Origin: Heterotrichella gracilis
Lineage: Eukaryota; Sar; Xanthophyceae; Tribonematales; Xanthonemataceae
Length of the DNA stretch: 64,000 nucleotides
Reading direction: 5' to 3'
Assembly (NCBI GenBank): GCA_032358255.1
Contig: JAULBX010001336.1
Span: 1 to 64,000 of the forward strand
Below are positions 12,049-23,966 of the stretch, in pieces. Each line of letters begins with the position of its first letter. Position 1 is the stretch's first letter. Below the pieces are notes generated by a model. It had not been told where the DNA came from. It saw nothing but the letters and a program-made list of their open reading frames with translations, and ran no database searches. A program made the translations under genes and the position numbers.

Positions 12049-15000
12049 ATGCCTGACACGAGGAGGCGACGGGGTGTAGACAGAGGGAACCACTACACCT
12101 TCTTTGGGGAACGCATGGTATTGGGTGAGTGGGGTGCAGAGGCTGCATTTCTGCTTATACATGTGCCGTGCAGCTGTCCAGCTGATATGCATGCATCTTC
12201 TGCCACCCTCCTGCACTGGCATGCAGCCCCCACACCCAGATGGGCACAGCCAAACCGATGACACCTGCTGCAGGGCCCGACTGGAAGTCCCTTGCAGCCT
12301 CCTTCTTCCTCGTCATCACGCCTTCAGGTAAACAATAACCCACACGCTGCATGTAGCAACCCACTTGAGTACCCATACCACACCCAGGGCATGGCCATTC
12401 GACTAGTCAACTGGTCCCGCATTCCCGTCTGGACAAGTATACACTGACTCATCCCAGGGACCTGCCACAGCACTGCTGCTGAACCCGCCCCCCGTGCCTG
12501 CAGGCGTGTTCATCGCGTTTGTGTGCGTTGACCTGAGCCAGCGCCTGAGCTGGGCCATCCTGCCCGTCAGCTGCGCGTACATCGGCTTTGTGATGAGCAT
12601 GATGCTGGTCACTGCCTTCAGGGACCCAGGCTTCATACCGCGCAAGGAGCCGGTCATGGACCTGGAGATGGGGTATGCGCCACACACACAACCCTCCTCT
12701 GCACCAAACCCCTTGTCAGCAATGCAACAAACGTACCCAGCACCAGCACTGCACCCCACTCCCCGTGCACATGCAGCCATTGCTTACAGTAGGCACTCGC
12801 CGCCGCACAACCATTATGCGGCGGCCGCTTCGGCAGCTGTGTGCTGTGCACTCTCGCGGCGAGGGATTCTGGTGTAGGGTTTAAGGTCTAGGAACCTAAC
12901 CCCAGATATGCCAAGCATAAACTTGGTAGCTCAGCTCATTGCCCTTGAGGTACCACTCCCACCGCACACATAGCCCTTGCCACCATGCTGCCAAGGCGTG
13001 GTGGGAGCCAAGCGCACCTGCGCCATGCCCGCCAGCCTCGCGGTCTGCTGTACTCCGCGGACAGTTTGCTGCATCAGTAATGAGTACCGTGGAGAGGGCA
13101 GTTCGTGATTGAAGCTAGACATGACAAGGCCAGTGTCTATTTTGGAAGTGTGGCGTCTGTGCATTGATCAGGTGGACAACACCACCAGCAGATGTACTTT
13201 CCATTGGTGTTGGAAGTTGGAAGTTGAAATTGCGGCTGGCATTGTACCTAGCCAGCGATCTGGATCCGCCCTCATCCTTTCCTTGCCATTGAGCTTGTAC
13301 CTAGCCCATTACACCCCCCTCCGCCCAACCCCCCCAGCCTTGAACCCTAAACCCTAAACTCACCCCCCGTGTGCGCGCAGGCCCCGCCCCCAGACCAAGG
13401 AGTTCCGCATCAACGGCTACACCGTGGTCACCAAGTGGTGCGTCACGTGCTCGCACTACCGCCCGCCCCGCTGCTCGCACTGCGCGGTGTGCGACAGCTG
13501 CGTGGACCGGTTCGACCACCACTGCCCCTGGCTGGGGATATGCGTGGCGCGGGTGAGTGGGTGGGAGGGCATGAGTGGGCGCACGGGTGCACATGCAGGG
13601 GCGCAGGGAAGGGGATTGCATTGCGAGCATAACATGCATGCGCCTGCGGGTTGCCTCGCGACTGGGGCGGTGGAGTGAACTTTAATTAGCAGATTGGCTG
13701 TTGGTAAATGGTGTCGATCATGTACAGTGCATCAGAGTCTGGCGGATTAGGTTATCCTGAGAGCATGCATGCATATACATTATTTCCCAGCTCTTATCGG
13801 ATGCTCCTCCCCAGGTTTGGTGCACAGCACATGTGCATTGTCAAGTGCACTTGATGGTCCATGCATGGTCATGCTGCCGTGCACATGGTGGTCCATGCCA
13901 CACACTTTCTACTTGTCCCCACGCGCTGCTGACACCCTTTTCCTCCCCTCCTGCAGCGCAACTACCGCACCTTCCTGCTCTTCATCTTCTCCTGCACGGT
14001 GCTGTGCTGCTATGTGTTTGCGCTCAGCCTGGCGCAGGTGTTTGTGTACGCGGGCGACCAGGATGTGGCGTTTGGCACCGCGCTGGTGCACCGCATTCCC
14101 GCCCTGGTGCTCATGGTGTATACCTTTGCCATGGTCTGGTGAGTGGGTGGGGTGGGGGTGGGGGTGGGGATGGAGGGAGTGGCACAAACCATCACATAGT
14201 CAACCATAGGCCAGATGTATGGCCCACGCGCCTCACCCTGGTTCACTCGACAGCTGCATGCGCACCACTCAACACAGCACACTGGAGCAATCCCCTTCCG
14301 CTGCTCCCTTCTCCCATTTTTGGGTCTGTCGGCGGTTTTGCACATCCTCTTCATGTTCTATTTCTATGTGCAACTACTCCTCCACCCCTCCACACACACC
14401 ACCCCCTCCCCCACCCCCTCCCCTCCCCCAGGTTTGTGGGCGGCCTGAGCGCGCTCCACATCATGTTCCTGTCCACCAACCAAACCACCTACGAGCACTT
14501 TAGGCACAAGCACACGGGGGCGGGCAACCCCTACAACCGGGGCCTGGGCGCTAACTGCTGGGAGGCGCTGTGTAGCGCGGTGCCGCCAAGGTGCGGGGGG
14601 GTGGGGGGGTGGGGGGTGTCGCCATGTGTGGGGTGGCAGTGTGCCTCCTTGCACGGGATGGCGGAACCCTGCACTCAAAGCATTGTACATGTATGCATGG
14701 GGGCAGGGCGCGAGGTTGGGGAGCGTGGCTGCAGGCTCCTGTAGCTGCTGTGGCTTGGCAGTGCAGCACCTGGCCTGGCGGCTACCTGTCATGCATACGC
14801 ATGTCCATCGATCAAGAGCCCTATGTACCAGTCAGTAACACCTCTGTAGCTGGGTGCTCACCATCCTGTACTGCTGGCCCGCTCGCAATGGTACCAAGTA
14901 ACAACCAGTATATTGCCCATCCCCAGGCACCGCGAGGGGGATGCGCGGCAGCTCGCCATGCTATCCCCAGACCCAGTGGACTTGGACCAACCACAGGACA

Positions 15001-16549
15001 CCACACCCACCTCACAACAGCCACTCCCCCCCACCACCCACAATCCCCCCTACACCCCCCACAATGGTGGCGGCCACCTGGTTGCCTCCCGCAGCACGCA
15101 CACCATACCAGAGGAGGAGGAGGAGGGGGAGGGGGGTGGGGTGCGGTCGCCGCTGACGGGGATGGGGGTTGAGCTTGTGGGGATGAGTGATGGGGACCGG
15201 GATGTGTTTGGTCGGGGGGGCGAGGAGGGGGAGTGGGAGGCTATGATGGGGCAGGGGATCAGCGGCATTAGCGGGATCACAAGCAATGGGAGCGATGCGG
15301 AGGGGGAGGGGGAAGGTGAGGGTGGGGGGAAGGGGGCCTGATGCTAGGTGACACATGGGAGAGGGTGTGGGGATGTATGTGGGTGGAGGCCAAGGTGTAG
15401 GGTGGTGTGGGGAGAGATGTGCACTTGCACGCCCAGCCAAATGCGCAGGGCGTGGGCTGTGGTGTATGTTTGGCACACATGGCCCCTTTGGGTGTGCCAC
15501 TGGTGCATCACACAAACCCCCCTCCCTTGTTGCTCTTAATAGTCGAATCTGGTACAAGCAATGCCAGGATGGACTGAGTGGTGCAAGCTTGTGCAAGGCT
15601 GATTGATGTTCTGGCTGTATTGTCGGGAATCCTCTTATTTTGTTACATGTAAGGGCAGTTCATCAACTAGGTTCCTTTACATGCTTTACCCCCGACCAAG
15701 CACCACCACCCCCTTTGCGCAGAGGAGTACGAGACCATTGCCGATAAGGCGGTGCGCACATACCAGAGCATGAAGTATGCGCAAGGTGGGTGAAGGGAGA
15801 ACGGGGGGGGAAGGGGGGGCGTGGTGCTGTGCCTGCGTGGGGCATGGCTCTGGCCTGGAACAGGGATATTTGCAACCCTGAGGATTGATCCTAATGAGCA
15901 TGTGTGGCATTATGTGACATAATTTATGTCTTTTTTTGATACAGTGAAGTGGGTGGTGCTGGCATCATGTGTGGTGCTGGCATCACCCATGTATGTGACC
16001 CTGGTGTACGTATGTGTGTGCGCTCCTGCAAATGAACCCTAAACGCTATATGCGTGCACCCACGCAACTCAACCTGATGCGCGCATGTATATGTGTGCAC
16101 CCGAGCAAATGAACCCTAGAACCTCAACCCCTGCAACTGAGCCTGTGGTGTTATGTGTGTGCAGCCAACAGCGGGCAACCTGATGCGCACATGTATATGT
16201 GTGCACCCTACCAAATGAACCCTAGAACCCTAGAACCCTAGAGTCCTAGAACCTCAACCCTGCATGTGTGCACCCCTACAGCTGAGCCTGTGGTGTTATG
16301 TGTGCAGGCAATGACGGGCAACAAGAACAGGCGGGCCCACACTCCCCACCCCACAGCAGCCCGTCTCGGAGCAGTGGGGAGGTTGGGACCCAAGGGGTGG
16401 GAGAGGTGGGTGAGGGAGGCAGCGGCAGCGAGGGGGGGCGCCTCATGCAAGGGGCAGGGGAGGATGGGGAGGCAGGGGGGCAAGGAGAGGTTGAGGAGGA
16501 GGGGGGCCAAGGGGAGGGGCCCATACCGGAGGCTAATGGCACGCATTGA
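12049..16549 (+). CDS. DHHC-type protein S-palmitoyltransferase
   Basis: Nine in-phase exons, 12049-12124, 12274-12327, 12504-12672, 13381-13552, 13957-14138, 14432-14590, 14927-15315, 15723-15785 and 16308-16549, encode 501 aa. Two membrane segments lie at residues 30-50 and 63-83. The Cys-rich domain reads [19 protein letters not shown] then [12 protein letters not shown] (residues 117-150). Two more membrane segments follow (159-183, 203-228), then the TTxE motif as QTTYEHFR. The enzyme transfers palmitate from acyl-CoA to protein cysteines at endomembranes, through an acyl-enzyme on the DHHC cysteine. Residues 271-501 form a hydrophilic Gly/Glu/Ser-rich cytosolic tail. Reading past donor 15316 would stop at 15341 and give a shorter tail; the three-exon end is preferred because both extra junctions keep phase. 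Confidence 0.9.
13345..13358. repeat. Two CCCTAAA telomere-type units in an intron
   Basis: A perfect double unit of the plant-type telomere repeat lies 23 bp before the acceptor of DHHC exon 4. Similar degenerate units occur in introns throughout the window. Confidence 0.8.
16071..16322. repeat. Tandem duplication including the 3' splice site of DHHC exon 9
   Basis: Copy A (16071-16178) and copy B (16177-16322) both run from AACCTGATGCGC through the acceptor tract TGAGCCTGTGGTGTTATGTG...CAG into GCGGGCAAC or ACGGGCAAC. Only copy B leads into the long open tail exon. Copy B also carries three AACCCTAG units (16218-16241). Confidence 0.85.
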
Positions 16550-18096
16550 CGGAAGGGGGAAGATACGTGTGCGAATGTGAGGGGAGGGGGCGGTGTGCAT
16601 GTACATGCCAGCACCCCCCATTGCCCCCTCCCTGGCCAACCTTGGGATGAGTTGCAGCGCCAGGTGGCGGCACGTGGGTGGGCGTGACGGGACAGTGGTT
16701 GCCTGGCACCCTAGGGCAGGTGCCACGTGGGGAGGAGAGGGAGCATACCAATTGCGCGCACGCTCACTGGGGAGGCGGTTATGTGGACACGCCGGGTGCA
16801 CCCAGTGGCAGCCCGCGCCATGTGGTGGTACCATCAGCCTCACACTATTCTCGTGTACGGGCCACATGTATCGCCTGGTACTGGTTAGCTGCATGCCATG
16901 ACCACTGATGATTGTCGATACACCTCAAAATCAGCGGCTGTTGCCAGTGTGAGACTGTGAGCTAGCACCGCATGCGCTGCACATTTGTTCGCGCCAGGGT
17001 GAAGGGTTCATTGCACCAAGCATTGGTAGTCTTTTAGTTAGCACCAACTTGGCTTGAAGGGCTCGTAGAGCCTCACTTGATTGGGTACCCTTCATTGCGA
17101 ACGTGATCAAGAACCCTCTGGCATTCAATTGAGTGCAGTGAAGGGCCCGGAATCTGTACACAAGGGGGAGCCCACCATTTGAACATGCCTTGAAATTTCA
17201 TTCATCTATCAGCATTTGCCTTGAAAGTTGCCATCCCAATCTGTTCGTCACAGTACTGACACAGAGTGAATCATTAACGAATTTCGCCTTCCAAATTGGA
17301 TAGAAAGTTTCTATTTTTAAAGAAAGAAACAACATGCCCCCGCACACCCTGTCAGCACTGGTACATGTGCTGCAGAGCACGTGAGTCCCATGTGACACTG
17401 TACACCCCACGGTGTACACCAACTTGGAGGCTGGTCTTAGACTACACGTAGACTACACGCCAGCGATGCATCACTGATGTGACATGTTGATAGTCAGTAT
17501 ACAGTACGTATACGTTACCCTGTCGCATGCGGATTGATTAAGCGGCTTGCCTGGCCCCAGGCTACCTGGTCTGATCTGGGCCACCTCTGAGTCACTGACC
17601 GGGCCAGGGCCAAGCAATGACTCAGACTGTCACAGTGTGGCCCATAATCATCATCACCATGATATTGAATGGTTTGAAGAAAACCCACAAGACATATGAA
17701 TCATCTGAATCTGATGATCATCTGATGGTACGGTCACTTTCTGCACGCAGCCCGGCGCGGCATTAATCAAATACGAAAAGTCCTGTGCGCGCATCATGGT
17801 CAGCCACCAGCCGCTGAGCGGACCCACTCAGTCACCCACCAAATTCATTGGGAATGGAAAATAATAAGATAAGTCCGTGAACACCATCAATAATGATAGA
17901 CACTGTAAGCCATTCGCGCAGTACAGCTGCAGCTGCTCCACCAACCCCAGGCTACCTGCCAGCACTCAAGGTGACAGCAGCAGCTTCTAAGGCTACTCAC
18001 TGGCATTGCACTGTTGCTGTACCATCCCCAATGGTGCGCCCACCACGTCCCCAGGACACCACCGCCAGTAAAACTGCCCATCCCCAACCTTTCCTG
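16550..18096. other. Convergent intergenic region between DHHC and UBTD-like genes
   Basis: About 1.5 kb between two genes ending towards each other. The stretch 17200-17900 is AT-richer and contains small inverted repeats such as GGTGTACACC near 17410. No exon with conserved protein character was found on either strand. Confidence 0.45.
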
Positions 18097-19676
18097 TCAG
18101 GGTGAAGGTCCCTGGGGTTGACTTTCCCCCTGCTCGGGCTGCGGCGGGTCTTGCTGCAGGTTGGTGGGATCGCTGAGGGTGTACTTGGGCAGCTCGTACT
18201 TGGAACCTGGGGATAGGGATGAGGGAGGGGGGGATATATTTGTGGGTTTGTGTTCCAAACGTACCATACCTTTTCACACACTGACCAAGGCCATTTGCAT
18301 GATTGTAGCCAGCACTGGCGGCACCACGGCACAGCAGAAAGCCATCTAATGCAGGCGCGCTAGCAGCTGATGTGGTGTGGCTCAAGTTGGTGCTTAGAGT
18401 ACGTCACAATCCCACAGCAGCGCAACTACCTAGCATCATTCCAGCACCACCCCACACCTCACACACTGCACCAAACATACCACCGCCACCCCATTGCATG
18501 CACCCCTCAGCCCCCACCACCCTCAATAACGCCCACCTCTCTCGTCGTAGCAAACCGTCATGTCTGGCGCCGCCACAATCACCCCCGCGCTGTCTAGGAT
18601 TACCCTAGCGGTGGCCACATCAGCCTCACAGGCGGCCTTCAGGGCGTCCCAGATCACTGCGGCAGGGGTTAAGGGTTTAGGGTTCAAAAACTAGGGTTAG
18701 GGTCTCACAGGCGGCCTTTATGGCGTCCCAGATCACTGCGACAAGGGAACCATGGGTGGGCAGGGATACCCACAAACCCTATGCCCGGGTTTCCAGGCAG
18801 GGTAGACCAGGCTTGATTGGGAAACACTCACAAGCGGGAACAAAGAGCAATTTGAACTCAAAGATTGAACACAAACATGTTTGCACAGCGCAGCACGCGT
18901 AACCCAACGTGAGTGTATGGATACATGGCGCCTCAGCCTCTTCAACTACCTAGCGCACCCACCTCTGTCCCCGCCATAGTGAGGCGACGTGTCCCAAAAC
19001 TCCTCCCGCATCCTCTGCACCAGGCACCACCGAGGGGTTAGGGGGCTGCTGGGGCACTTGCGTGTTTAGGATTGGGGTCTTGAGGCACTAATGGGGCGGT
19101 GGCTTGCACGGAGCCCATTTTTTGTAGGGTCCAGGATGTGATTCATGCGATTGCACCACCCTCAGCCAACGCATGGCCGATCCAAGCGTGCATGATGTCT
19201 GCATCATGGCGCATGCACTTGCACACAAAACGGGCGACCATAGCAGCGCTATCACCAGCAGTGATACCACTGCGAGGAAGCTATGTGCACCCAAGGTTGT
19301 TCCCACAGCATTGCACCCTATGCGTGGCTCCTGAGTGGTGCCTGTGCCACCCACAGCATATTATTTGAGAACCCTATGCCCTAGAGGGATTCCCTGTCCC
19401 CTATGTGATGCAAGAGCCTCTTCACAACCTGGGGAATACTGTACAGGCATGACACTCTGCCATGAGATCCACTCAATGGCATGAAGGAGTTTTGGGTTTA
19501 AACCGTCCGCGCTACTCCCATGCACCCAGCTGGCTTGGACCCCTCACCTTGAGCCTGCTGACTGTGATGGGGGTGTCGCTCTTCCACTTGGGCTTGGCAT
19601 GCAGGGCAACCCGCTGATCGCCCCGCTGACCGCCACCACCGCCAGTGGCCGCCTCTTTAGAAGCCAAGCAGCCCAT
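18097..19676 (-). CDS. UBTD-like protein (DC-UbP N-terminal domain), N-myristoylation/palmitoylation signal
   Basis: Four minus-strand exons, 19676-19548, 19014-18963, 18656-18537 and 18206-18097, give 136 aa in phase. The protein starts MGCLASKEAA, a consensus for N-myristoylation at Gly2 with a palmitoylatable Cys3. It continues KPKWKSDTPITVSRLK, REEFWDTSPHYGGDR, VIWDALKAACEADVATAR, and YDERGSKYELPKYTLSDPTN. This is the conserved N-terminal domain of UBTD1/2, which in animals binds ubiquitin-conjugating enzymes. The C-terminal ubiquitin-like fold is absent and the protein ends in a Gln/Pro-rich tail, as in some short plant members. The role is probably in ubiquitination at membranes, by family inference. 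A fragment of exon 3 is duplicated in intron 2. Confidence 0.9.
18625..18744. repeat. Copy of UBTD exon 3 start in the intron, separated by telomere-like motif
   Basis: The exon 3 start and acceptor (18625-18664) recur at 18704-18744 with three substitutions inside the coding part. Between them lies AAGGGTTTAGGGTTC followed by CTAGGGTTAGGGTC, degenerate TTTAGGG units. The outer copy still has a CAG acceptor but lacks the rest of the exon. Confidence 0.85.
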
Positions 19677-20676
19677 TGGGCGAAGGGTGGTCGTGGGTTG
19701 GTCACCCCCGGTCAAGGGTTGCGCGTGCACATGCACCCCTGCTCCTACTCGAACGCACGACAGCTGTCACTTTAGATGGGATCTGGGAGCTCGCACACGG
19801 CCTCCCAGATTTGGAGGCGGTGGCGGTGGTGCGTAGGTGGTGTGGCTGGTGCGGCTTGGGTCTGGTGGCGGTGTTGGATGGACAATTGTAAAGCTCACCC
19901 GCGCACAAAACGATACTGGGAAGCAAGCCTTTTGGACCCGCCACCGGCCGCAAAGGAAAATATATAACGATTGCGAGGTGGGTTTGAGACCTAGTTGTCA
20001 AGTGCGCAGGTGAGGGTCAGGGCGGGCGTGACAGGATGCATGCAAGGGTGGAAGATGGCAGCCTGCATGCATGCATGTGCACAGCGCTGTCATGTGCAAC
20101 AGGTGGCTCAACACCACCAACGGCAAAGACAGCTTTTATACTTTTTTAGCTTGCTTATGGGAGGAGGTTGCCGTTCACGAGCTGCAATATGGCGCGCTTA
20201 AAAATTAAATGCACGATGACTGGTCATCGATGACAGTCCCGCACAAGATGATCATAACATCTGGATGACAATGCATGCATATGAAAGGTGACGTCGTTGA
20301 CGAGGTGACCATTTTACCCCCGCAGCGCGATCGTGTTGCACTTGTCTTCCGTTTGCCTGTTGCCGGTACTGTAACCGACTCCGAGGTAACCTTGCAAAAC
20401 ACAATGGGGGAACTGGCGTTGCAACGTGTTCGTCAACTAATAACACAGCATTGTCGACGAATGCATGCATGCAAACCTAGTATGTGACCCAAACTGGCGC
20501 TTGCTAGTTATCCTTCGTTCGAATACCGAGTACACCGCGCGCAACATATGTCGCGTGTATGACCGTTCCCGGGAAGGCCAGTCCCGAATACGTACTCCAC
20601 CCCCCCCCGGTCCACGCCAGACCCTAGCGCTGTCGCCGCACGGTAGTACACTAGTGGCGGGCGGCCCTGTACCGCG
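19677..20676. promoter_or_regulatory. Divergent region between UBTD-like and thioesterase-like genes
   Basis: One kilobase between divergent genes. It contains several TGCATGCA palindromes (20036-20070, 20272-20281, 20460-20472) and one open frame with protein-like composition (20275-20487), listed separately. No TATA box is obvious. Confidence 0.45.
20275..20487 (+). CDS. Small hypothetical open frame, 70 aa
   Basis: ATG 20275 to TGA 20487 encodes MHMKGDVVDEVTILPPQRDR and then a mixed hydrophobic/charged segment ending RRMHACKPSM. Composition looks protein-like and differs from the low-complexity noncoding DNA around it, but I recognise no family. It lies 190 bp upstream of the thioesterase-like gene and could be an upstream ORF, a remnant, or chance. 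Confidence 0.2.
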   Translation: MHMKGDVVDEVTILPPQRDRVALVFRLPVAGTVTDSEVTLQNTMGELALQRVRQLITQHCRRMHACKPSM

Positions 20677-23600
20677 ATGCCGCAAGGCGTGCGCCAGCTG
20701 TTGCGGTGCGGTTCGGCCTCGCTCGCCGCGCAGTGCAGCCAGTGGCGGAGTGTGGCATGGGGCCAAGTGCATATGCTTGCGGGCGCCTGTGCCCCGAGCC
20801 ACACACAGGGCCGTGCGGTGGGTCACCAAGCGGGCAGTGCCCTGGGGCCTGGCGTCACCATCGAAGCACAGGACAAGGACAAACACACGCACACGTTCAT
20901 TTTCCTACATGGTAGGAAAGTAACCCTAACCACGTTCCCAAACCCTACCAATTGTTCATCCTTTTACGCCATATGTCTAGACCCTACTCTACACAGGTTG
21001 TGGCACTACCCCTGAAACATGCACTCTGCCCCTCGCCCAAGCAACCCACTGCACGTTTGAGCACATGCAGCCCGAGGGGTAACCCTGGCCAAAACCCTAC
21101 AAAACCCTACTGTGTGGTTTCCCCCAGGTATGGGCGAGACGGGCCCGCACTGGCTTGACATCATGGAGGGGCACGTGCTGCCTCACCACCCTACCCTCAA
21201 GGTGGTGCTGCCCACCGCCCCACTCAGGTACACCATACCGCGCACACCTGCATACCGCAGCCACTCTCACAGAGAGTCTCAGCTAAGCTTGCCACTTGCC
21301 CATGCACACAACCAGAGGGTAGGTATGCAGGGGGCAGACAGCAAAGCAACACTCCCTTGCAACCGACACCCCGCGCAGCCGACCCTTTTCCAGCTGCAGA
21401 GGGTTGACCCACCACCGCCCTGCACCCCCACCCTTCAACCCCCCTTCCCGCAGGTCGTTGACCGCCTACCCCGGCACCCAGGCACACGCGTGGTGGGACA
21501 GGCTGGGCAACCGCTCCCGGTCCCAGGAGCCAGTGAGGGAGGCGCCACAGGCAGCGGCGAGCATCGTGCAGCTCATAGAAAAGGAGGTGGGGCAAAAACC
21601 ATAAGGGTTTTGGTGGTAGGGTTTGGAACCAGATGTGCATGTCGTGGGGCTGACTTGGCGGGCAGGGGAGGGTTTTGATTGGATCCGCGTAACAATGTCA
21701 ATCTGGAGGTGGATCGTGCCCATTGTATTACAATTCCCGGGGTTGGCGAGGGAAAGGCATGTTCATGCATGCACGAACGGCATGTGCGATCATCGGTTGC
21801 AAAGATGGCCCCACCCGCTGGGTAGTATCCATGCAACATGTGGTACAGGCAGGCATATCCAAATACCTTAATATCAATACATTGATGTACTTGCAAGCCT
21901 CCCGGAATATGGGCACTTCTCCACGCAGGTGGCAGCCGGCACCCCCTACCGCAACATCATACTGGGGGGCTACTCCCAGGGCGCAGCCGCCGCCATCTAC
22001 GCCAGCCTGCGGCTGCCCCACCGCCTGTGCGGCCTGGTGGCGGTGAACGGTTACCTGCCGGGCCTCGCGGCGGCGCCGCTGCACATCCAGGAGAGGCTGC
22101 CCTACCCGCTGCTGTTCTGCCATGGGGCGGCGGACCAGCAGGTGCGGGTGGAAAGCCTAGTGCCCTAAAACCCTAGATCCTCTGGTGTTGAAATCCTACA
22201 TTTAATGCCCTACCCGGTGCTGTTCTGCCATGGGGCGCGGACCAGCAGGTGCGGGTGGAAACCCTAGTGCCCTAAAACCCTAGACCTGTGGTATCAAAAT
22301 ACGTTTTCACTCTGACTGAGCATGCTGGGCACTTACTCTGATAAATTTCCGCCTCGATGGGTGCTGCGCATTGGTCGTGTGGGGCCAGGGACAGCATTTC
22401 CCAGCTGCAATGTCACTCACTCACAATTAAGTTTATTAAAAACCTCTATTAGAACCTCCTTTTATAATGTTGGAATTTATTTATTATTTTTTGCAGGTCC
22501 GCATTGAGGAGGGTTGGCGCGCCTTTTCCATCCTGTACACCGGATCCACCGGCCAGCTGGACACTGATGCCGCTGAGGGGCTGAGGCGCATGTGGGCATA
22601 CTCGGCGGCAGAAAAGTGAGTATTGCGCATGCATGGGTAGGGAGGGAAGCACATGACGGTGGATGGGTCGTGCGCATGGTGGCAGCGCAAGGGGCATTGT
22701 TGGCGGCAGGTGCTGCACGTGCGTGTGGCCTCTCACATGCGCATGTGTGCATGGTCGTCGCAGCCACGTGGGTAGGCATGTGGGCGCTGGGCGGCGCGTG
22801 TGCTTGTTGGCGGTGCGGGCATGTGGCGTGGTCAATGGCAGGCACTTGGTAAAGCAGGCACATGCTGGTGGCAGGGGTATACTGATATATTACTTTTAGC
22901 ATTTCAAACTATTTTAATCTATTCAAATGCCCCTGCTGGTGGCCGATGCGTGCCCATGCGTGTGGGCTTACCCCTTCACCCCACCAGTGGACCCTGCCCC
23001 CATCTCCACCTCCACCTCCCCCGCACTGAACCCAACCCCATCCCTGTCCCCCAGCCCCGACTCCTCATCTGGCACCGATGACTCTGACGGGGAGGAGATT
23101 GTGTCCCTGCGCCACCGCCTGACAGTGCTGGATGAGCCTGCACCGGTGTACAGGGCAAACAACAACATGATGCAAGGTAAACCCCAAATCCTAGCCTAAA
23201 CCCTGACCATGCTCACCTGGGAAACCTACTACCATAACCTAATCATGCACCTCAGTGGACCACCTAGCACCAGACAGTGGACAAAACCAAGCAATGATGC
23301 AACGTTAACCCACTTCCTATGCCTCAAGCCCCATGGGAATCGCTAAGCCCTAAACCGCAAACCTGCACCAACTCCCTCCCCCATCCCCATTGATTATATT
23401 GCTTTATAGCAGTTTTTTATAGTGGATTTTGTTTTATTACTAGTAATACAACATGATTTTTTCTTCCAAAATTATGCAGGCCTGCGCGGCCCCGCCTGCC
23501 TGCTCCACGGGCGCAGCAACCAGGGGTACTGTGCAGTGCGGGGGAGCGTGTCATCCTTCGTGACCTTCCCCAGCCAGGGGCACGACCTGAGCAGGGAGAT

Positions 23601-23966
23601 GGCGCAGGTGGGGAAAGGAGGGGAGGAGAAAAGGGGGAAACCCTTGGGATGGGATATTTTGTACTCCAAAATTCCAACAACCAAACAACGTCAAAACCTT
23701 GGGAGTATATTTATTGTTTGTCTTTCACTTTCTTGCCATCCCTAGCAAATGGAAGGCGACTGCATCAAGTGCGCGGGCGAAGCATGTTTTTGCACTCCCG
23801 GAACCTAATTAAGGGTATTCTTTGCCTGCAGGTGATGTCTGATTGGCTGGATCACGTGATGCAGCCCCAGCCCCCACACCGCCACCACGCCAGCAAACAT
23901 GGCCACAGCCACAGTCACAGCCATAGCCACCAACCGCAACATCCCCCCCAGCAGCAGCCTGCATAG
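20677..23966 (+). CDS. Acyl-protein thioesterase/lysophospholipase-like alpha/beta hydrolase
   Basis: Exons 20677-20911, 21128-21227, 21454-21586, 21929-22141, 22497-22615, about 22988-23176, 23480-23607 and 23832-23966. Family landmarks appear in order: oxyanion-loop FIFLHGMGETGPHW, nucleophile GGYSQGAAAA (GxSxG), acid FCHGAADQQV, and histidine TFPSQGHDLSREM. That is the fold of APT1/LYPLA enzymes, which remove palmitate from proteins or hydrolyse lysolipids. Two oddities are visible. A Ser/Pro/Thr/Asp-rich insert of about 60 residues (exon 6) separates the Asp and His strands, and the C-terminus is a His-rich tail (HGHSHSHSHSH). Exon 5 ends in phase 2 but exon 6 reads in phase 1, so a micro-exon or an indel remains unresolved there. 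The N-terminal 60 residues are not conserved. Confidence 0.78.
22098..22287. repeat. Duplicated end of thioesterase exon 4 with its donor site
   Basis: The exon 4 end, its GTGCGG donor and the first intron bases (22098-22178) recur at 22206-22287, almost identical but with one G to C-type change and a 3-nt loss (GGGGCGGCGGACC to GGGGCGCGGACC, frame-breaking in effect). Both copies end in GTGCCCTAAAACCCTAGA, a CCCTAAA-type stretch. Confidence 0.88.

Noticed and set aside
15955-16010. Possible extra DHHC exon after the acceptor-like TTTTTTTGATACAG
   Set aside because: No donor keeps phase with exon 9, and joining exon 8 directly to exon 9 gives a clean frame.
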